Source: Archegozetes longisetosus
Lineage: Eukaryota > Arthropoda > Arachnida > Sarcoptiformes > Trhypochthoniidae
DNA: 64,000 bases
Direction of reading: 5' to 3'
NCBI GenBank assembly: GCA_018873245.2
Contig: JAEMBT020000004.1
Coordinates: forward strand, 12,904,418 to 12,968,417
A program made the position numbers and the translations under genes. Below the pieces are notes generated by a model. It saw only the letters and a list, made by a program, of their open reading frames with translations. It was not told the DNA's origin and made no database searches. Numbering within the stretch: the stretch's first letter is position 1; every line of letters begins with the position of its first letter. Of this stretch, positions 1 to 12,755 are shown piece by piece.

Positions 1-3000
1 CTTCTGGTGTAAACTGACTAATGAGGTTACTTCAAATATTATCATCAAAAGTAAGAATTGTTAAGTTGACTCATCTGATCGATGCCCAATTCGTGAATGA
101 GGGCATTCAAATCTATGAATAGATCCGCTGTTCAGTCACGCTTTTTATCATGATTTGGAAAGTGACACTTCTCATATTTTCAGATTTGTCTTAATTCTTT
201 TTGCAGTATTCGCGTCGTGAGTGCTGTGCAGTCATATTTTTATTCTTACAACCATTTAAACAATCAAAATATTTGAATCCTTAGTTTTTTCTAAAACATA
301 TTTAATAATTTACAATTCATGTCATATCACCTTTAATCAACGTTTGTGTAAATTTTGAGCAACTACTTGCTTACGAACTTGCAGTGATAGAACTCAGAAT
401 CAACTTGTTTGTTATAATTTAATAATGTGTTCAAGTTTTACGTCAGTTCAAATATTTCAAGACTTAATCACGTATAAGCCATACAAAGTTCAGTTTATTC
501 ATAACATTTTATTTAGAAATACCATTTTTTCGTACTGAGAAGTCTTATTTTGAACGTTGATATTAGAAATAATAGTGCAAAACAGAATTACAATACTGTA
601 GTAATACTGGTATCCCTTCATTAAAAAGTACTCCACACTGACATCTTTTCTCATTTCTCCTTAATGTAAATGCCAATAATGTTTGCGATCAATGCCAATG
701 CAGTTCAGACTGACTGCAGTCATTCAGCATCACTGCATCAGTCGATCACTGCATTGTTTTTCACTCATTTTTTCTTTGTATGTCGTTCAGTAAAACTGCA
801 AGTCATCATCAAATATATTTACTTACTCACTGCCTCTACGACCAACTGCCCGATGCCAGATATGACCGAACAGAGTGATGGTAATGATTCTCTACGGAGA
901 CATTCATATTTGGACGCTCTCTTATATCTTTCCTACAATTCTGTACAGTCGACCGAACATAGCATTTATGTTTTTTTAAGCAACCAAACTTCAATTTCTT
1001 AGTCAATGCGATAGATAAAGCAGAGAAGGTTTAAAACAAAGTTATAATTTAGGCTTATTTGTTTTGATAGATGATCATTCTTTGCATAAATATTTTTTCG
1101 AGATGACAGAAATGCAATTTGACAGTTGTTTTGTGGAAGGTTCAATGCAACGCTTGGTTTATACCAACTGTACAAATTCTAACATGACTATATCTGTTTA
1201 TATGCAGGTCATTCATTGATGACCTAAAAGGTAATAAATATTAGAGATGTTTTGATTATCTCACTCCAACGTTATTTTTCGTTAGCCTTAAGAAAATTTC
1301 AGATTTCCTGGTCTTTGTATAAATATGTCGAAACTTATGTTTTGCAAAACTTTAAATAATATAGTTTAAATTTAATCTAATTCGTTACGTTAAGATGATA
1401 TGAGGTGCAAAATAAACATAATAATGAACGAATTCAATTTTCTTTCTTTTGAAAACATTATTTGAATAAACTTTGAATTTTTGAATAGGAACAATAAATT
1501 CGTTTTAAACCTAGTGAATGATATTTCTTAAGAAATGTTTAGTCATCAATATCTATTAATTCATTAAGATTTATCATACTTTGAAGATTTTGTTGAACTG
1601 GAAGTGCATAAAATTGATTTTGTATGAAAATAATCAAATAGCGTCTTATAATATTATTTTGCTCGAAATGCTGCTAAATTTGAAAGATATTTACTTATCA
1701 GTAAATAGATGGCAAATGCTCTGGTATTGGCTCTCAATCATATGAGCCAATGGATATATAGTTTGAGAGCAGATGTCCGTCACATTAGTTGCAGGCAAAA
1801 CATCAGTTACTCATTGAGTTTTTGGAGAGTACTGTTGAAGGATTTTAATAGTGTTTTGGAGAAGAAAAAAGTTTAAATGGATTTTCAGTAATGACACATT
1901 CAATTCAATTTTCAGAGTTTCGAATGGCTTTCTTTCAGACGCATTCGATCTGTTGCCCTATAAGTGCTTAAAAGCCAAACAAAATATAAGATCTATTAAT
2001 TTTATTAAAATATAGACCTGAAATTTTTTAAACTTAAAAGTCTAACCATAGGAATATGATTATGTATGAAAAGCCCGTCAAAAATAACTAAGTGTTGAAC
2101 AAATGCTGTTAAGGTCCACAAATGAACTTTTTTAAAAGTTACTTTCTAGCCATTTTAACAGTAAATCACTTAAATCGTTAATTATTAAATAATTTTGCCT
2201 AAAACTCGATAGTTTTATTCATTATGATCGCGTTTTCATGATTAGATCATATATTAGATTGATTAGTTTGAAAAAGATTTGGCTCCTAAGAAGTTCAATA
2301 TTAAATTGTATAGCGATTGAGATAATCGACTACATTTGGCTCATTTCATATCGATTTTTATCGAAAATCTATCAACGATATTCTGTTTATTTAACCATTA
2401 AGTTACCCAACTTTTGAAATCGTTTGATTATATTATAGTATTATTAATGAGAATGCACGCAAATACCAAATATATTATAACTGATCTGAATGTTGACCTC
2501 TGATGACTACCTCTAATATGGAAATGTTAGCAAATGTTATGAAAAGGATAGAGTGCCACTGAATGCTGTTGCGCTGCACGATATTGTTGTATTACAAGTA
2601 ATACTGATTTACAGGAGACCTAATGGTTCTGTTCAATATGAACTGATACCAAATAAGTAAACGTGAGATTCAAGTCATAGTGAATATTATGTAATGCTTA
2701 AGTCGGTTTAAGTGCCAAAATGTTTATGAAACACGCGATCAAGTATTCAGTGATTCACCGAACTTCAGGCTTTGTATAAAATGATAAAAGTTATAGAAAA
2801 ATTTATAGTTAGGCCAAATTGAATCAAAATTGAAGATTAAATCTGAAAAATGATTCTCAAAAAAAGATTGGATTATGAAATTTCAATCCTTAGTATAGGA
2901 TTTATATTACTTTCATTTATTAGAACTGAAGTGATTGCTTGAAAAACTATATTTTCATGCAAATCAGTTGGCATTCACTCGAAGAATCAAGTAATCATTT

Positions 3001-3218
3001 TTGTCTATCGATAAATAGTGGACATGATTTGCTTATGAATAAAAGCTAGTTGATCTGCATTTTTTTCAAGTAATCATTTCTAGTTATGCTGAACAAAATA
3101 AATGAGGTTTCTAGTAATCATTACGATTTTCAGATTTGCTTTCGTCACAAGTTCAAATTTTGTACAAAACTAAATCATTTCGATAAATAGTTCGTTAAAA
3201 TAATCAAGTTTAATATAA
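1..3218. other. Left flank, no gene recognised
   Basis: AT-rich with only short open frames and no splice-supported coding sequence. A denser patch at about 670-900 has repeated GACTGCAGTCATTCAGC-like words. I find no clear mirror match to 59.7-62 kb. Confidence 0.6.
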
Positions 3219-3450
3219 TTGCTCTCATCTTTCATTGGGCCTAATACTGATTTGAACTGTTCAAATGTAATTTATTTGCTGACACTTGTAATTTATGTGC
3301 GTCTCAATAGTGGAACAGCTTTGATATCACTTATGGCACTACTCTATCACTTAGTTTTTCGATGCAATTTGATTTCCTCTCTTTCTGTCTCTCTGTTTCT
3401 CCGTTTCTGTACCTCACTCTCACACTCGCTCTAATGCCTAATGTAAGGTA
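3219..3450 (+). promoter_or_regulatory. Mirrored conserved element 1, left copy
   Basis: Reverse-complement match to 59428-59665. The core 3255-3382 (128 bases) shows no mismatch to 59506-59633. The right copy then carries a perfect GA tract where this copy has an interrupted CT-rich run. The open frames across it are shadows, since identity does not follow codon structure. The outermost pair, so it marks the minimal left limit of the inverted duplication. Confidence 0.75.
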
Positions 3451-3694
3451 ATATCAATATCTCGATGCCTCTCTTTTTCTCTCTCCACTCCCCCATTCAC
3501 TCACTCTAACAAATAAGTTACTCACAGTCTGTGACGTACCCTATATTCAGATGCAATTCGACTCTACTGTTCTCATATTGAACTGTAGTCCACATTTTGG
3601 ACACATTTGTCAAATTCTTTATAATAATATAGTATTTCTCTTGATAGCAATTGCAAATAAGTTACGAGCAGTCAATGCTCTTTATGTAAGAAGA

Positions 3695-3740
3695 AATAAA
3701 ATTGCATTCATTTTGCAGTCATTTCTTTGTGAGACTATCG
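3695..3740 (+). promoter_or_regulatory. Mirrored conserved element 2, left copy
   Basis: Contains ATTGCATTCATTTTGCAGTC, found reverse-complemented at 59110-59150 with a short indel after it. Confidence 0.5.
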
Positions 3741-4080
3741 GTGCGAAAAGTTACAGAAAGAAAATGAAAATTCATTTTTTGAGAATGCATTTTATGAAAT
3801 GAAGCGATCAGTCAATATAACAATCGAAGCATTTTTAAGTACATTTTCCTGTCATTTAATATGTTTTTTGCACTACTTGTTACTATTCTTTAAGAGAAGG
3901 ATTGATAAAACTCTGGTTTTTAATCTTGTCAATGTTTGAGAATCTGTTGAATTTGTTTGATAAAAATAGCTGTTCGATAAAAGATTTGGAAACTTAAGCA
4001 ATAGTTGAAACAAAAAACTTGATAATCTCGATGATAGCTATTGATGTAATATTTAAGTGTTCAACTTTTTGCAATAATTT

Positions 4081-4385
4081 CAGTGATTGCAAAGTAAAGT
4101 TTTGCGCCTCACGTCTATTTCACAAACTTTACGATCAGTCTATAGTAAGCATTGACATCAAATTCGTGAAGCAGATGGAGTACCGGAGTTCATAAGTGAT
4201 GCTATTGTTCAGTGTAGTATATTTGGCAATATATTCGTTGTATTTGATGGCTAGTGGCATATAATAGTAATGCTCTGACAGAAGCAAACTTTAAATTTCC
4301 CAAAGGTATCACAATTTTGTGCATTTTGTTTGTGTGTTACTCAAGTTTTTCATTAATTCATGTATTCGTGACTGAGACTAATATT
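4081..4385 (+). promoter_or_regulatory. Mirrored conserved element 3, left copy
   Basis: About 300 bases matching 58405-58750 in reverse complement. It includes a run of about 59 identical bases from CTGACAGAAGC (4276) to TTTGTTTGTG. A second strong block spans the GTGATTGCAAAG, TTTGCGCCTCACG and CGTGAAGCAGATGGAGTAC region. Confidence 0.7.
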
Positions 4386-5547
4386 GTTGCACACAATTCA
4401 AAATGCAATTATTTGAATGGTATTCGGACTCTATGTTTGACCAGTTATTCTTGATAATAGGGACAAATTCTTTCTGATTTTTCTTCATCACAGTATTCTT
4501 TCTAATATGTTTATAATCTAAATTTTTAATAAATGAATCTCAGAACTTATCTGACAAATAATTGATAGGTATATTCTTAAATTTTGAAAGCTCGATATAT
4601 TTTGTGAGAAGTGGCTAGAGAAACTATTCTAATGCAGTCACAAAACAATGAATCAGTTGTATTAATTTCAATTGATAAAAATAATGTCCCTAATCGTGAG
4701 TAATATTTTTTCTGTTTCCAATGAACCGAATGTCTTATGACTTTAGTTGTAGTAATACTTCAATTGAATTATAGTGTAATGAAACTTAAGTGAGTACAGA
4801 GTCTGTAGCCATAGAAAAGATGCGACTTCGATCACAAAAACCATTTGTCTCCAAAGGCATAATTTTGAACCTAGCAAAACTTCAAACAATAAATTATATC
4901 ATTATTATTTAATAAGAGCTGTCTTATTTTCTTGAATACTATATAAGGATTTTTTTGACATTTTATGACTTAGATTTCAGTCCAAATTTTACAGGATTCA
5001 ATTGTATACTTATAAATATTATTGATTTATTGAAAATTATTTAATCGAATCGGGTTTTGAGTGTCATCGGAATTGGATGAAAGAAATGTTGAATCTGCAG
5101 AAAAAATCGCATTCATTTGAGTTGACAATAGAAAGTAACTTAAGCTCTTTTACGACAGTTTTGAATGGACGATAAAATGAGCTTCAAACTGAATTGATAA
5201 ATATTTTTGGTTATCACATTTTTAAAACTTGATTTACTTCGTCTTTAGTCATATAAGACAATAGAAAGATTCGGAAAAAGGAAAAGTACCGAAATTCGTG
5301 AAAATCTTACGAATGGAGTCGAGTGGAATCAATATAAGTTTATTGATAGGAATGTTTGCAATTGGACATGATACAAAATATTTTACATCATTAGTTCGTT
5401 AAGTATTTCTGTTGGCAGTTAGACTGAACGATATGTCTGAACAGTATGTCTAAATTTGTCATTAAGTGCTGCTAAAGAATAATCGCAATCACTGGAGTGA
5501 ACAATAATGCACTACAATTTGATAATAGTGTCTCATATAAATAGTAC

Positions 5548-5600
5548 ATCACTTTGACAATAGTCAAGTTGACTTCCGTTCGTGTCATATCAATGAAGTA
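5548..5600 (+). promoter_or_regulatory. Mirrored conserved element 4, left copy
   Basis: CACTTTGACAATAG, AACTTCCGTTC-like and CATATCAATGAAGT segments recur reverse-complemented at 57568-57625 with few changes. Confidence 0.5.
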
Positions 5601-6039
5601 TTACTTCTCTCTCCCCTTCTTTTCTTTCATGGGTTTCTTTCTTGAGATTTGTCACACGCACTTAAATCAGTCTTAAAGTTGAAACGATACAAATATACAA
5701 AAAACATTGACGTCTAAAGTTAAATATTATGAAACTATCGATTATACTAATAAAACGTTAATTAAGCAGAACACTTATACAAAAAGTAACTGACTCGTTG
5801 TTGTTTAGCTATTATATAGAGAATGATAAATAGAATCAGTTTGAATCAAATTTGAACCGAAAGCACCTAGAAGTTAACATTTTAACCCTTGTGTGATCCC
5901 TATAATCATTTATGGCATTCATTTAATATACAGCATATTATATATTGTCAAATATTGCGTGATTTTCCGCTATTAACTATTATTCTTATTAATGGTATTG
6001 TGTAAGTATGAGTTAATATTACTTTCATTCACATATGAA

Positions 6040-6482
6040 TTGCCAAATGTTCAAAAGGCATTCATAAATTCAATATTTGCTCCAATTTTCATGTAGTGAT
6101 AACTTATGCCAAATAACAACTGTTGATTCCGTTATGCATGCGTTCACTTCATTCATATTTATGCCTGACTGACATGCGATTGTTTTTTGTGCCAATTTTT
6201 CAATCTTCAAAGAATTTCTCCCTCTTTAAAAGTCTTTGTCGGTCTGTCGTCGATTGGTTCCCAATTGATAACATGCAAGCATTCGGACATTTTCTCAGTT
6301 AACATTATGTTAAGCGTCACGTCGACGACTCTAACCATAATTATTATAATCAAAGTGACGCTTTCGCACATCTCACCATCACTGAAGTTAACCATTGACT
6401 TGAGTGGCGCTGTATCTGATTTGCCAGAACAACAGTCGCAATACTCCCTAATTTGCTTCAAGTTATTCGATGCATTTGACTG
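6040..6482 (+). promoter_or_regulatory. Mirrored conserved element 5, left copy (near-identical tracts)
   Basis: The longest mirrored island, matching 56728-57145. Three runs lack any mismatch: 6115-6192 (78 bases), 6271-6373 (103 bases) and about 6393-6433 (41 bases). The 103-base run contains the palindromic GTCACGTCGACGAC-like centre and an AT-rich ATAATTATTATAATC stretch typical of homeodomain binding sites. Opposing open frames cross it, but identity at all codon positions argues for DNA- or RNA-level function. Confidence 0.75.
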
Positions 6483-8227
6483 AATGGCAAAATTTAGTTG
6501 ACTCACAAATACTACACTTGTTTTTCTTAATGCAACTTTAATTCATTGATGCATATCGATAGTAAACTCGAGTCATTGAAAAAACTCATGAATCACAATT
6601 TATTCTCATATTATTGTTTCATATGATCGCTTGTTTTCAAATAGTAAATTCAAAATAAAAATAGATCTGATTTTATAAAAATAAATTGATTCAAAAATAG
6701 CTGACAAAAAATTTATTTTGATTGACTTTGTGTACACCATCTCAATTCGATGTCTGAATTTAAAAAATGAAATCTTTTTTGTTTAAAATTTAAAGAAAGT
6801 TTAGTCATTTCAATTATAAGCAGCATATCTTTCGATCGATTTCTTTATTTCTTAAGCTGAGCTTTAGTAGTGTCCCCACACATTGTAGCGCGAGCTCATC
6901 AATAACTATAGCATTGATCAATAATACGTTGCTTGTAGTACGCGCTCTAAAAATCACTTAACTAACGATAAAAATAAAGGCTTATTAGTGTTATAGGTTA
7001 AAACAATTTGGAACCTAAACAAAGCCAAACTGAAAATATGAGCTCGTCCTTCAACAATAGTTTGGTGGGGATCGCGACTAAAACCTTGAATCATAACTTT
7101 TCATAAAAAAGAACCTAAATCATTTTTTATAACCTTTAGTGCTAATTTGAATGCGATCAAAACTAAATTTATCAGACATTCCGACAATACTTTTATAGTT
7201 TAAATCGAGTTAAATAATATTGATGTTGTGTTACGTGCGTTAAAGTCAACTGAATTTATATAAATTTATTGAATACAAAATTATAATCTTTTAACCAGTA
7301 ATCAATTTTATAGCTTTAATCGTAGACCTAATTTCTATCCATTGATTTTGATTCATTCAGTTTTTCACATGTTTATCTCGTTTTATTTTACAATCATTAA
7401 AGTTCTTTAATTGGTCGCAAATGTTGTGATAGACATTCGTTTTATTGATTTTGATCAATAAAGTAGTTCTTAATACTTGTGATCTTCACATCTAAACTCT
7501 ATTGATCCAGAATTTGAATTATGCTCTGATTGTTGGCATCTAAGTCTGAAATGCTTAAGCTTTCAGAGAAGTTTGATAGAAATTTCGATTCAATTAATGA
7601 TATCAAGTGATAAGAACTGAAGCTATATGAATGAATGAGATAATAACTCACTTCTAGCAAAAGTACAAATAAGAAAAAAGCGTACTTTCTCTTTAATTCA
7701 ATGTGAAATATTTGACTGAATAACTTATTCTGATTTTGTATAAATATTTCCTGAGGCAGTAATGTATGAAAAGTTGTGCAAAAAAGCAAGAGAACCAAAA
7801 ATGGTCTGTATTCTCTCACATTTTTGGTCACTTTGCATTTGCACAACGGAGAAGACATGATATGGCTCCGAGCATTCTTGTCAGTTGTTAACATCTATTT
7901 CTTGCCACTTGTGTCACATATGAATTGTAGAAACTCTATCTGTTGTATGTTCGTATTAGACCTTATGCAAAACTGTTTTGCTGCAAACTTTTATTCTAAA
8001 AACTTATTGCTTCCCATTTCATCGAATAGTTGAGAAATTTTTCTTATCTCAAGTTTACTAAAGATTTTGTTTGCAAATTTTCAATATCCAAAATCTAGTT
8101 TTTTACAGAATATGTTTATTTTTTCTAGAAGGAAGTATCAATTCTGGAATCTTTATCTTTGTTTTCCTGAGATTTTTTAGTTATTTCTTATGTTTCGTGA
8201 ATCGGTTGAATATTGATTGTTACACGT

Positions 8228-8362
8228 TTAGGATTGCAAATTGGTTCATATGACAAAATATTATGCGATTCATGTGATGGTCATTTTGAATGTGCATATT
8301 TGCCATTTCTGGCTGACAATTGACTGTTTTATATAATGCATCTCATATTCTTATGTATGAGA
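8228..8362 (+). promoter_or_regulatory. Mirrored conserved element 6, left copy
   Basis: Matches 55205-55338 in reverse complement, with a run of about 40 bases around ATGTGATGGTCATTTTGAAT and GTGCATATTTGCC. Confidence 0.65.
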
Positions 8363-9419
8363 CGAACAAATCTGTGTTTCAATAGGGAATGTAGTGATGA
8401 AAGCTCTGCAAATTGAGTTTCAATGCAAATACTTTGATTGGTCACTCATTTGCATTTATGTCAAATTTGGTTTTTTCTCAGCAATTCGTTCAGACAGAAA
8501 ATAAATATGCGAAATAAAATTGAATTGAAAAATTGTTGAGCATTTTTGAATAACAATATATCCAATTTTCATACTTGAAAATATACAGAACTAATGCCCT
8601 GAGGATGCTTTCAATTGAGAAAACATATGGAAAAAGGAGGACACAGAATGCTATCGCGTCTAATTTTAGTCAACTCTATGACTGAAAATATTTTGACTAC
8701 TTTTAAATAAACATTTACTCATTTGTTCGTTTATTAAAACTAATATTTAGTTTTATTTTTACAGGTGAGCAAAACAATATTATGGAATAAGTGGTTTTTC
8801 TGTTGACTTGTGCTTTAATCCTCCGATAATGATATTAAGTTGAATGCCGAGTAAGTCATAGAAAATCTCATATAAAGCAGTTTATATTAGTTGAAATGAT
8901 ACTTCACTGTTATATTAGTTTGCATTCGCTATCCATTCGCTCATTTGATTGGGTTTGATTAAATAAACATTTTCATTGCACGACATGTCCGTCAATATTA
9001 ATATTTAATGATAGGTTGCACTCGAATACGACCTTTTTATATACAAAAGCATAGACATAATGAGTTTACCTGACAATATGGTCATTGATAATACCAATAA
9101 TCTCATTGCTCTCTTCCAAATGGCTCTTAATGTGTTTTTATTAGACTCTTTAATCATATAAATGATTATTTCCCGATTTGTCGCTTCAATTTTTGCACAC
9201 AGAAAATCACGTCTCTATCGACACAAAGCAGACCTGTACAAAAATAAAACAGTATATTTCATAGTCAAATTTAATAATACGCACTTTTGGCGCATGAGGA
9301 ATCAAATGTATTTTATTGGCGTTTAGCTTATGCTAAACGTGTAATAAACTGAAGGCATATATTTTGTTTGTTATGTTTGATAAGCTATCAATCATTTGCT
9401 TTGAGATGAACTGATAGCC

Positions 9420-9660
9420 CACCCATTCAGTCAAAACTAATGTCCACTACAACAAGCTTTAATGCAGTTGGCACACACATTATTATTAACCTCTCCAGTA
9501 ATGACCAAATGCTTTGCTTAACAATGAGCTCTCATTCAAATCTGCAACCGAGTGATGCCTAGCATTGATCTCTCTTTTTTCCTTACTCTCTATTTTGATC
9601 TCATTTTCATGCGATGACTCACTCGGCAGTCATTTCAATTATATCCTCCCAAATGTTTTT
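9420..9660 (+). promoter_or_regulatory. Mirrored conserved element 7, left copy (moderate match)
   Basis: Patches such as GATCTCATTTT, ATGCGATGACTCA and ATTATTAACCTCTCCAGT resemble the reverse complement of 53800-54010, in order but with many changes. Confidence 0.4.
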
Positions 9661-10174
9661 CGCTGTCTTCGAGAGTATCGTATTTTTTTTTAGAAAAATA
9701 TGACAAATTTTAGAAAATACAAAAATGCTAATAAGTCAAATTTAGTTAATTTAGATTGCATTCGTACGAGACTTTAGTGTTGTTTTTGTGGTCATCTAAA
9801 TTGAATGAATGTTTTTGCGAGAGATAAAGCAAATAGTTATGGATAGCCTGAAGCTAAGCAAGGCTAGGGATGCCATAAAGTGCCACATTAATAAGAATAT
9901 TGCTTATATCTTACTATACTATTGTATTTTTTCTATGTATTTAGCTGTGAATTGATTGTGACTATCATTGATTGAATGCACCTGTCGCTTATATCACAAC
10001 TAAAATATAGTATGTGTGAGAATAACAAAGTTATGGTTGCGTTGACCAGGTCTAATGTAATACATTGTAAAGGATCGTATTAGACGTAATCACTACACAA
10101 GCAGTAGCTATCATTTATTCTGTGCCCAAAAATTCTATTATTCAATTTGACCAATTTTCTATTTTTTCTTCTTA

Positions 10175-10306
10175 TTCAATTTCGACCTCCACAGTTGTCC
10201 ATATAGTTATAATTGTGGGAATGTCTGTTTTTTCGTGGAACTCACTAAAATTATGCATAAGCATCGGTTATGTATCAAGTTATAGTGAGTCTCACTCATG
10301 AGTGCA
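10175..10306 (+). promoter_or_regulatory. Mirrored conserved element 8, left copy
   Basis: ACCTCCACAGTTGTCC, AATTGTGGGAATG, ATTATGCATAAGCAT and ACTCATGAGTGC recur in mirrored order at 53055-53172. Confidence 0.6.
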
Positions 10307-10669
10307 ACACTTAGGAAGCAGCTTTTATGGAAAGATACCACCACATCTTTATCAGTGCGTATTTGTTAATACAAATCGTATGCATAAACGAATGCGTGCT
10401 CTATTGCGATGTTGCATCAAACCAATTCGCAATCATTTTTTGTGGTCATATTTATGTCTCTCCTAATACAGCCTAATCCTTCTTTAACATCAATCAGTTA
10501 TTTCTCATTCACTCAGTGTTTCGATTCAATAATCTGAAACTATCTGCAAATTTTGTGTTTAAAAATTGAAAGCCCTCTCCAAAACTTGAATAGCATTAAG
10601 CTTCTAAAAATAATTGACTCAATGCAAATATTTGGGCAATTCTTATAAGTGTACGTTAACTCCCATATT

Positions 10670-11060
10670 AGTAAAATGCATTATGAGAATTGTGAGAATA
10701 AATTCGTGCAAACGCTTCAATGAATTTGATACACAAATTTTGTTGATCACTAGTTTGTATTTTGTCGTTTAATGTCGAAAAATTTGATTTGATAATGAAA
10801 AAAATGTCAATTATCGCATCACTGATTAAGCATTTCGATGGTTATTAATGAAAGTGATAACAGATACAAATTAAACACAAATATTCATTGTAGCAATACG
10901 TTTAACTTGACTACAAGTATTGCATTTTGCAGCGCTTTTTTGCCATTTCATAGTCTGGTATTGTTTTCGCATGACTAGTGATGAGAGAAAAATATTTTGC
11001 CCAAACAAAAAAGTATTCGCCAAACAGTGAAGCGAAAGATATGCCACTTGTACTGTTGTT
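10670..11060 (+). promoter_or_regulatory. Mirrored conserved element 9, left copy
   Basis: About 390 bases of good match to 52262-52690. The best blocks are TCGCATCACTGATT, GTTATTAATGAAAGT, ACAAATTAAACACAAATATT, TATTGCATTTTGCAGC and GAGAGAAAAATATTTTG. Confidence 0.7.
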
Positions 11061-11819
11061 ATAGTATTTGCTCTCTTCTAACCTTATAATGTTTTGTCTA
11101 AGTGTCGATATACCAGAAATGAAAATTAGCCATTACTCTCTTGATGAGATTGCACTCCATTCACATTACTTTTATTCTTCCTATTATTTAGAAGCTGTTG
11201 CGCTATTAGTTCGCGTTGGTCTGTTTCATATTTTGATCACACACTTCAACACCTAATATTTCAATTAACAACTAACTTATTTCATTGTAAATCAACATGT
11301 ATTCTCAGCTAATTAAATAATGTTTAGCTTATGAATTGATTTAAAAAATCGTCATCATAATAGATTCATGCTAATTATCAATATTTAAAATCTGTCGAAT
11401 GGATTGAATGAAATTTCCAAACGAAAGAAAAGAAAGAAATGACTTGAGATTTGGTAATTAGAATTTAGTGAAAATGACACTAGAAACTGAATTATTCAAA
11501 ATTTAGTTCAAAAACATCTAGAACAACTATCTAGTATTAGAATTTACAGCATTTGTTTCAGAAAAGTTTCTAAGCAAAATGATAGCAAAAATTGAACCTT
11601 GACAATGCTTTATATAGTCTTTTGGACTGAAATGCATAACTTCTATCGAATTCACTATGAAATAGGTTCTGATTATAAAAATCGATTTCTGTAAAATGTT
11701 TTAAACATTCCCCTTTATTAACCGCATCCACTCTTTGCTGACAAAAAGTTAAGTCGCATTTGCGCAACAAAAAACTTTTCATAGATTTTACAGTTAAATA
11801 TTTAGTAATAGTTGAGCGT

Positions 11820-11985
11820 CAATGGCTTTCTTTTGATTGGGAGTACAGTAAGCATAATGATCTGCCCATATTCCTATCCATAATACATGACAATTGCATA
11901 GATGCGATCGCCAACTTTGCCATAGAAGCGGCAGCAGCTCCACAGTCATTCACTTGTACTTCACTCACTTGTAGTATAATTGTCA
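11820..11985 (+). promoter_or_regulatory. Mirrored conserved element 10, left copy
   Basis: CATAATGATCTGCCCATATT and CCTATCCATAA are unbroken in the partner at 51488-51646, followed by GCGATCGCCA, a GCGGCAGCAGC run and CTCACTTGTAGTA. About 0.8 kb upstream of exon 1 in both genes. Confidence 0.7.
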
Positions 11986-12519
11986 GTCTCCACTCGCTTG
12001 CCATCAGTATCACTACTCTTCTATCGAAAATAGTTGTCTGCAACACGATTTTGATTATATGTAGCGATAAATGTTTAAATTCTGTGTTAAGATATCAATT
12101 AGTAAAATATGATTTGTTCAATTCGACTTTCTGTTTATTGAATGACTGATTAAGTAACCATAAGTTCCTAATAATGTGAAATAAATGTAATCCTCAAGAA
12201 TCGAAACTACTAAATCATATTCCTATTTCATCGTTTGTTAAGATAACTAACGGGTATTTACAAGTAAAATTGGATCAGTTTTGAGTTTTGGCCATATTAT
12301 ACTACAATAATATTAGACGAGAAGCCTATTCTGTATTCCGGTGCGAATTAATGTTACGAGACTTTTGGTGCAATAACTTTAACAATAAGTTTAATTTTGA
12401 TGAACTTTGAATGTTTGAAGAAAAGCTATTTTTGTATGTTTGGTTTCCGGTGAAGATCTCAGATGAATATTATAAACATTTGTGAGACAATTGATTTTGG
12501 GTGACTCAAGTCATTTATG

Positions 12520-12755
12520 CCAGAGTTGATGATCTAATGCACCGCTGATGCCATTTTATGGACTAATTTTGTAGTCTCTCTCAAGAAGAAGCATTGACCG
12601 AAACTTGCTAATGATATTTTATGTTATCGTCCATTTCATGTGTCATAGCATTAAACAAAGAGATTTCAGTTTACAATTGACTTTGTCATTGAGCGCTTGT
12701 CTCAGACTGAAGTCGCTATAATAACTTTAGTGGTATTGACCTTAAACTTAAAAAC
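12520..12755 (+). promoter_or_regulatory. Gene A promoter-proximal block and 5' UTR (mirrored)
   Basis: The 235 bases before the gene A ATG are conserved as a reverse complement in front of gene B (50542-50792). Shared pieces include GTTGATGATCT, a GCTGATG segment, CGAAACTTG, TATCGTCCATTT and, nearest the ATG, TAGTGGTATTGACCT. No clear TATA box; a TCAG near 12701 could be an initiator. Probably the core and proximal promoter plus 5' UTR. Confidence 0.6.

Noticed and set aside
670..1002. 110-residue open frame in the left flank
   Set aside because: Low-complexity, Ser/His-rich, no family resemblance, no conserved partner.
4254..4454. 66-residue hydrophobic open frame
   Set aside because: It falls in mirrored element 3. 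The right copy does not keep the same open frame cleanly, and no splice or domain support was found.
6187..6506. Overlapping open frames on both strands (about 98 and 99 residues), repeated at 56729-57008
   Set aside because: They arise because both arms keep the same DNA. Frames exist on both strands, no protein family is evident and identity is uniform over codon positions, so I treat the region as a non-coding island.
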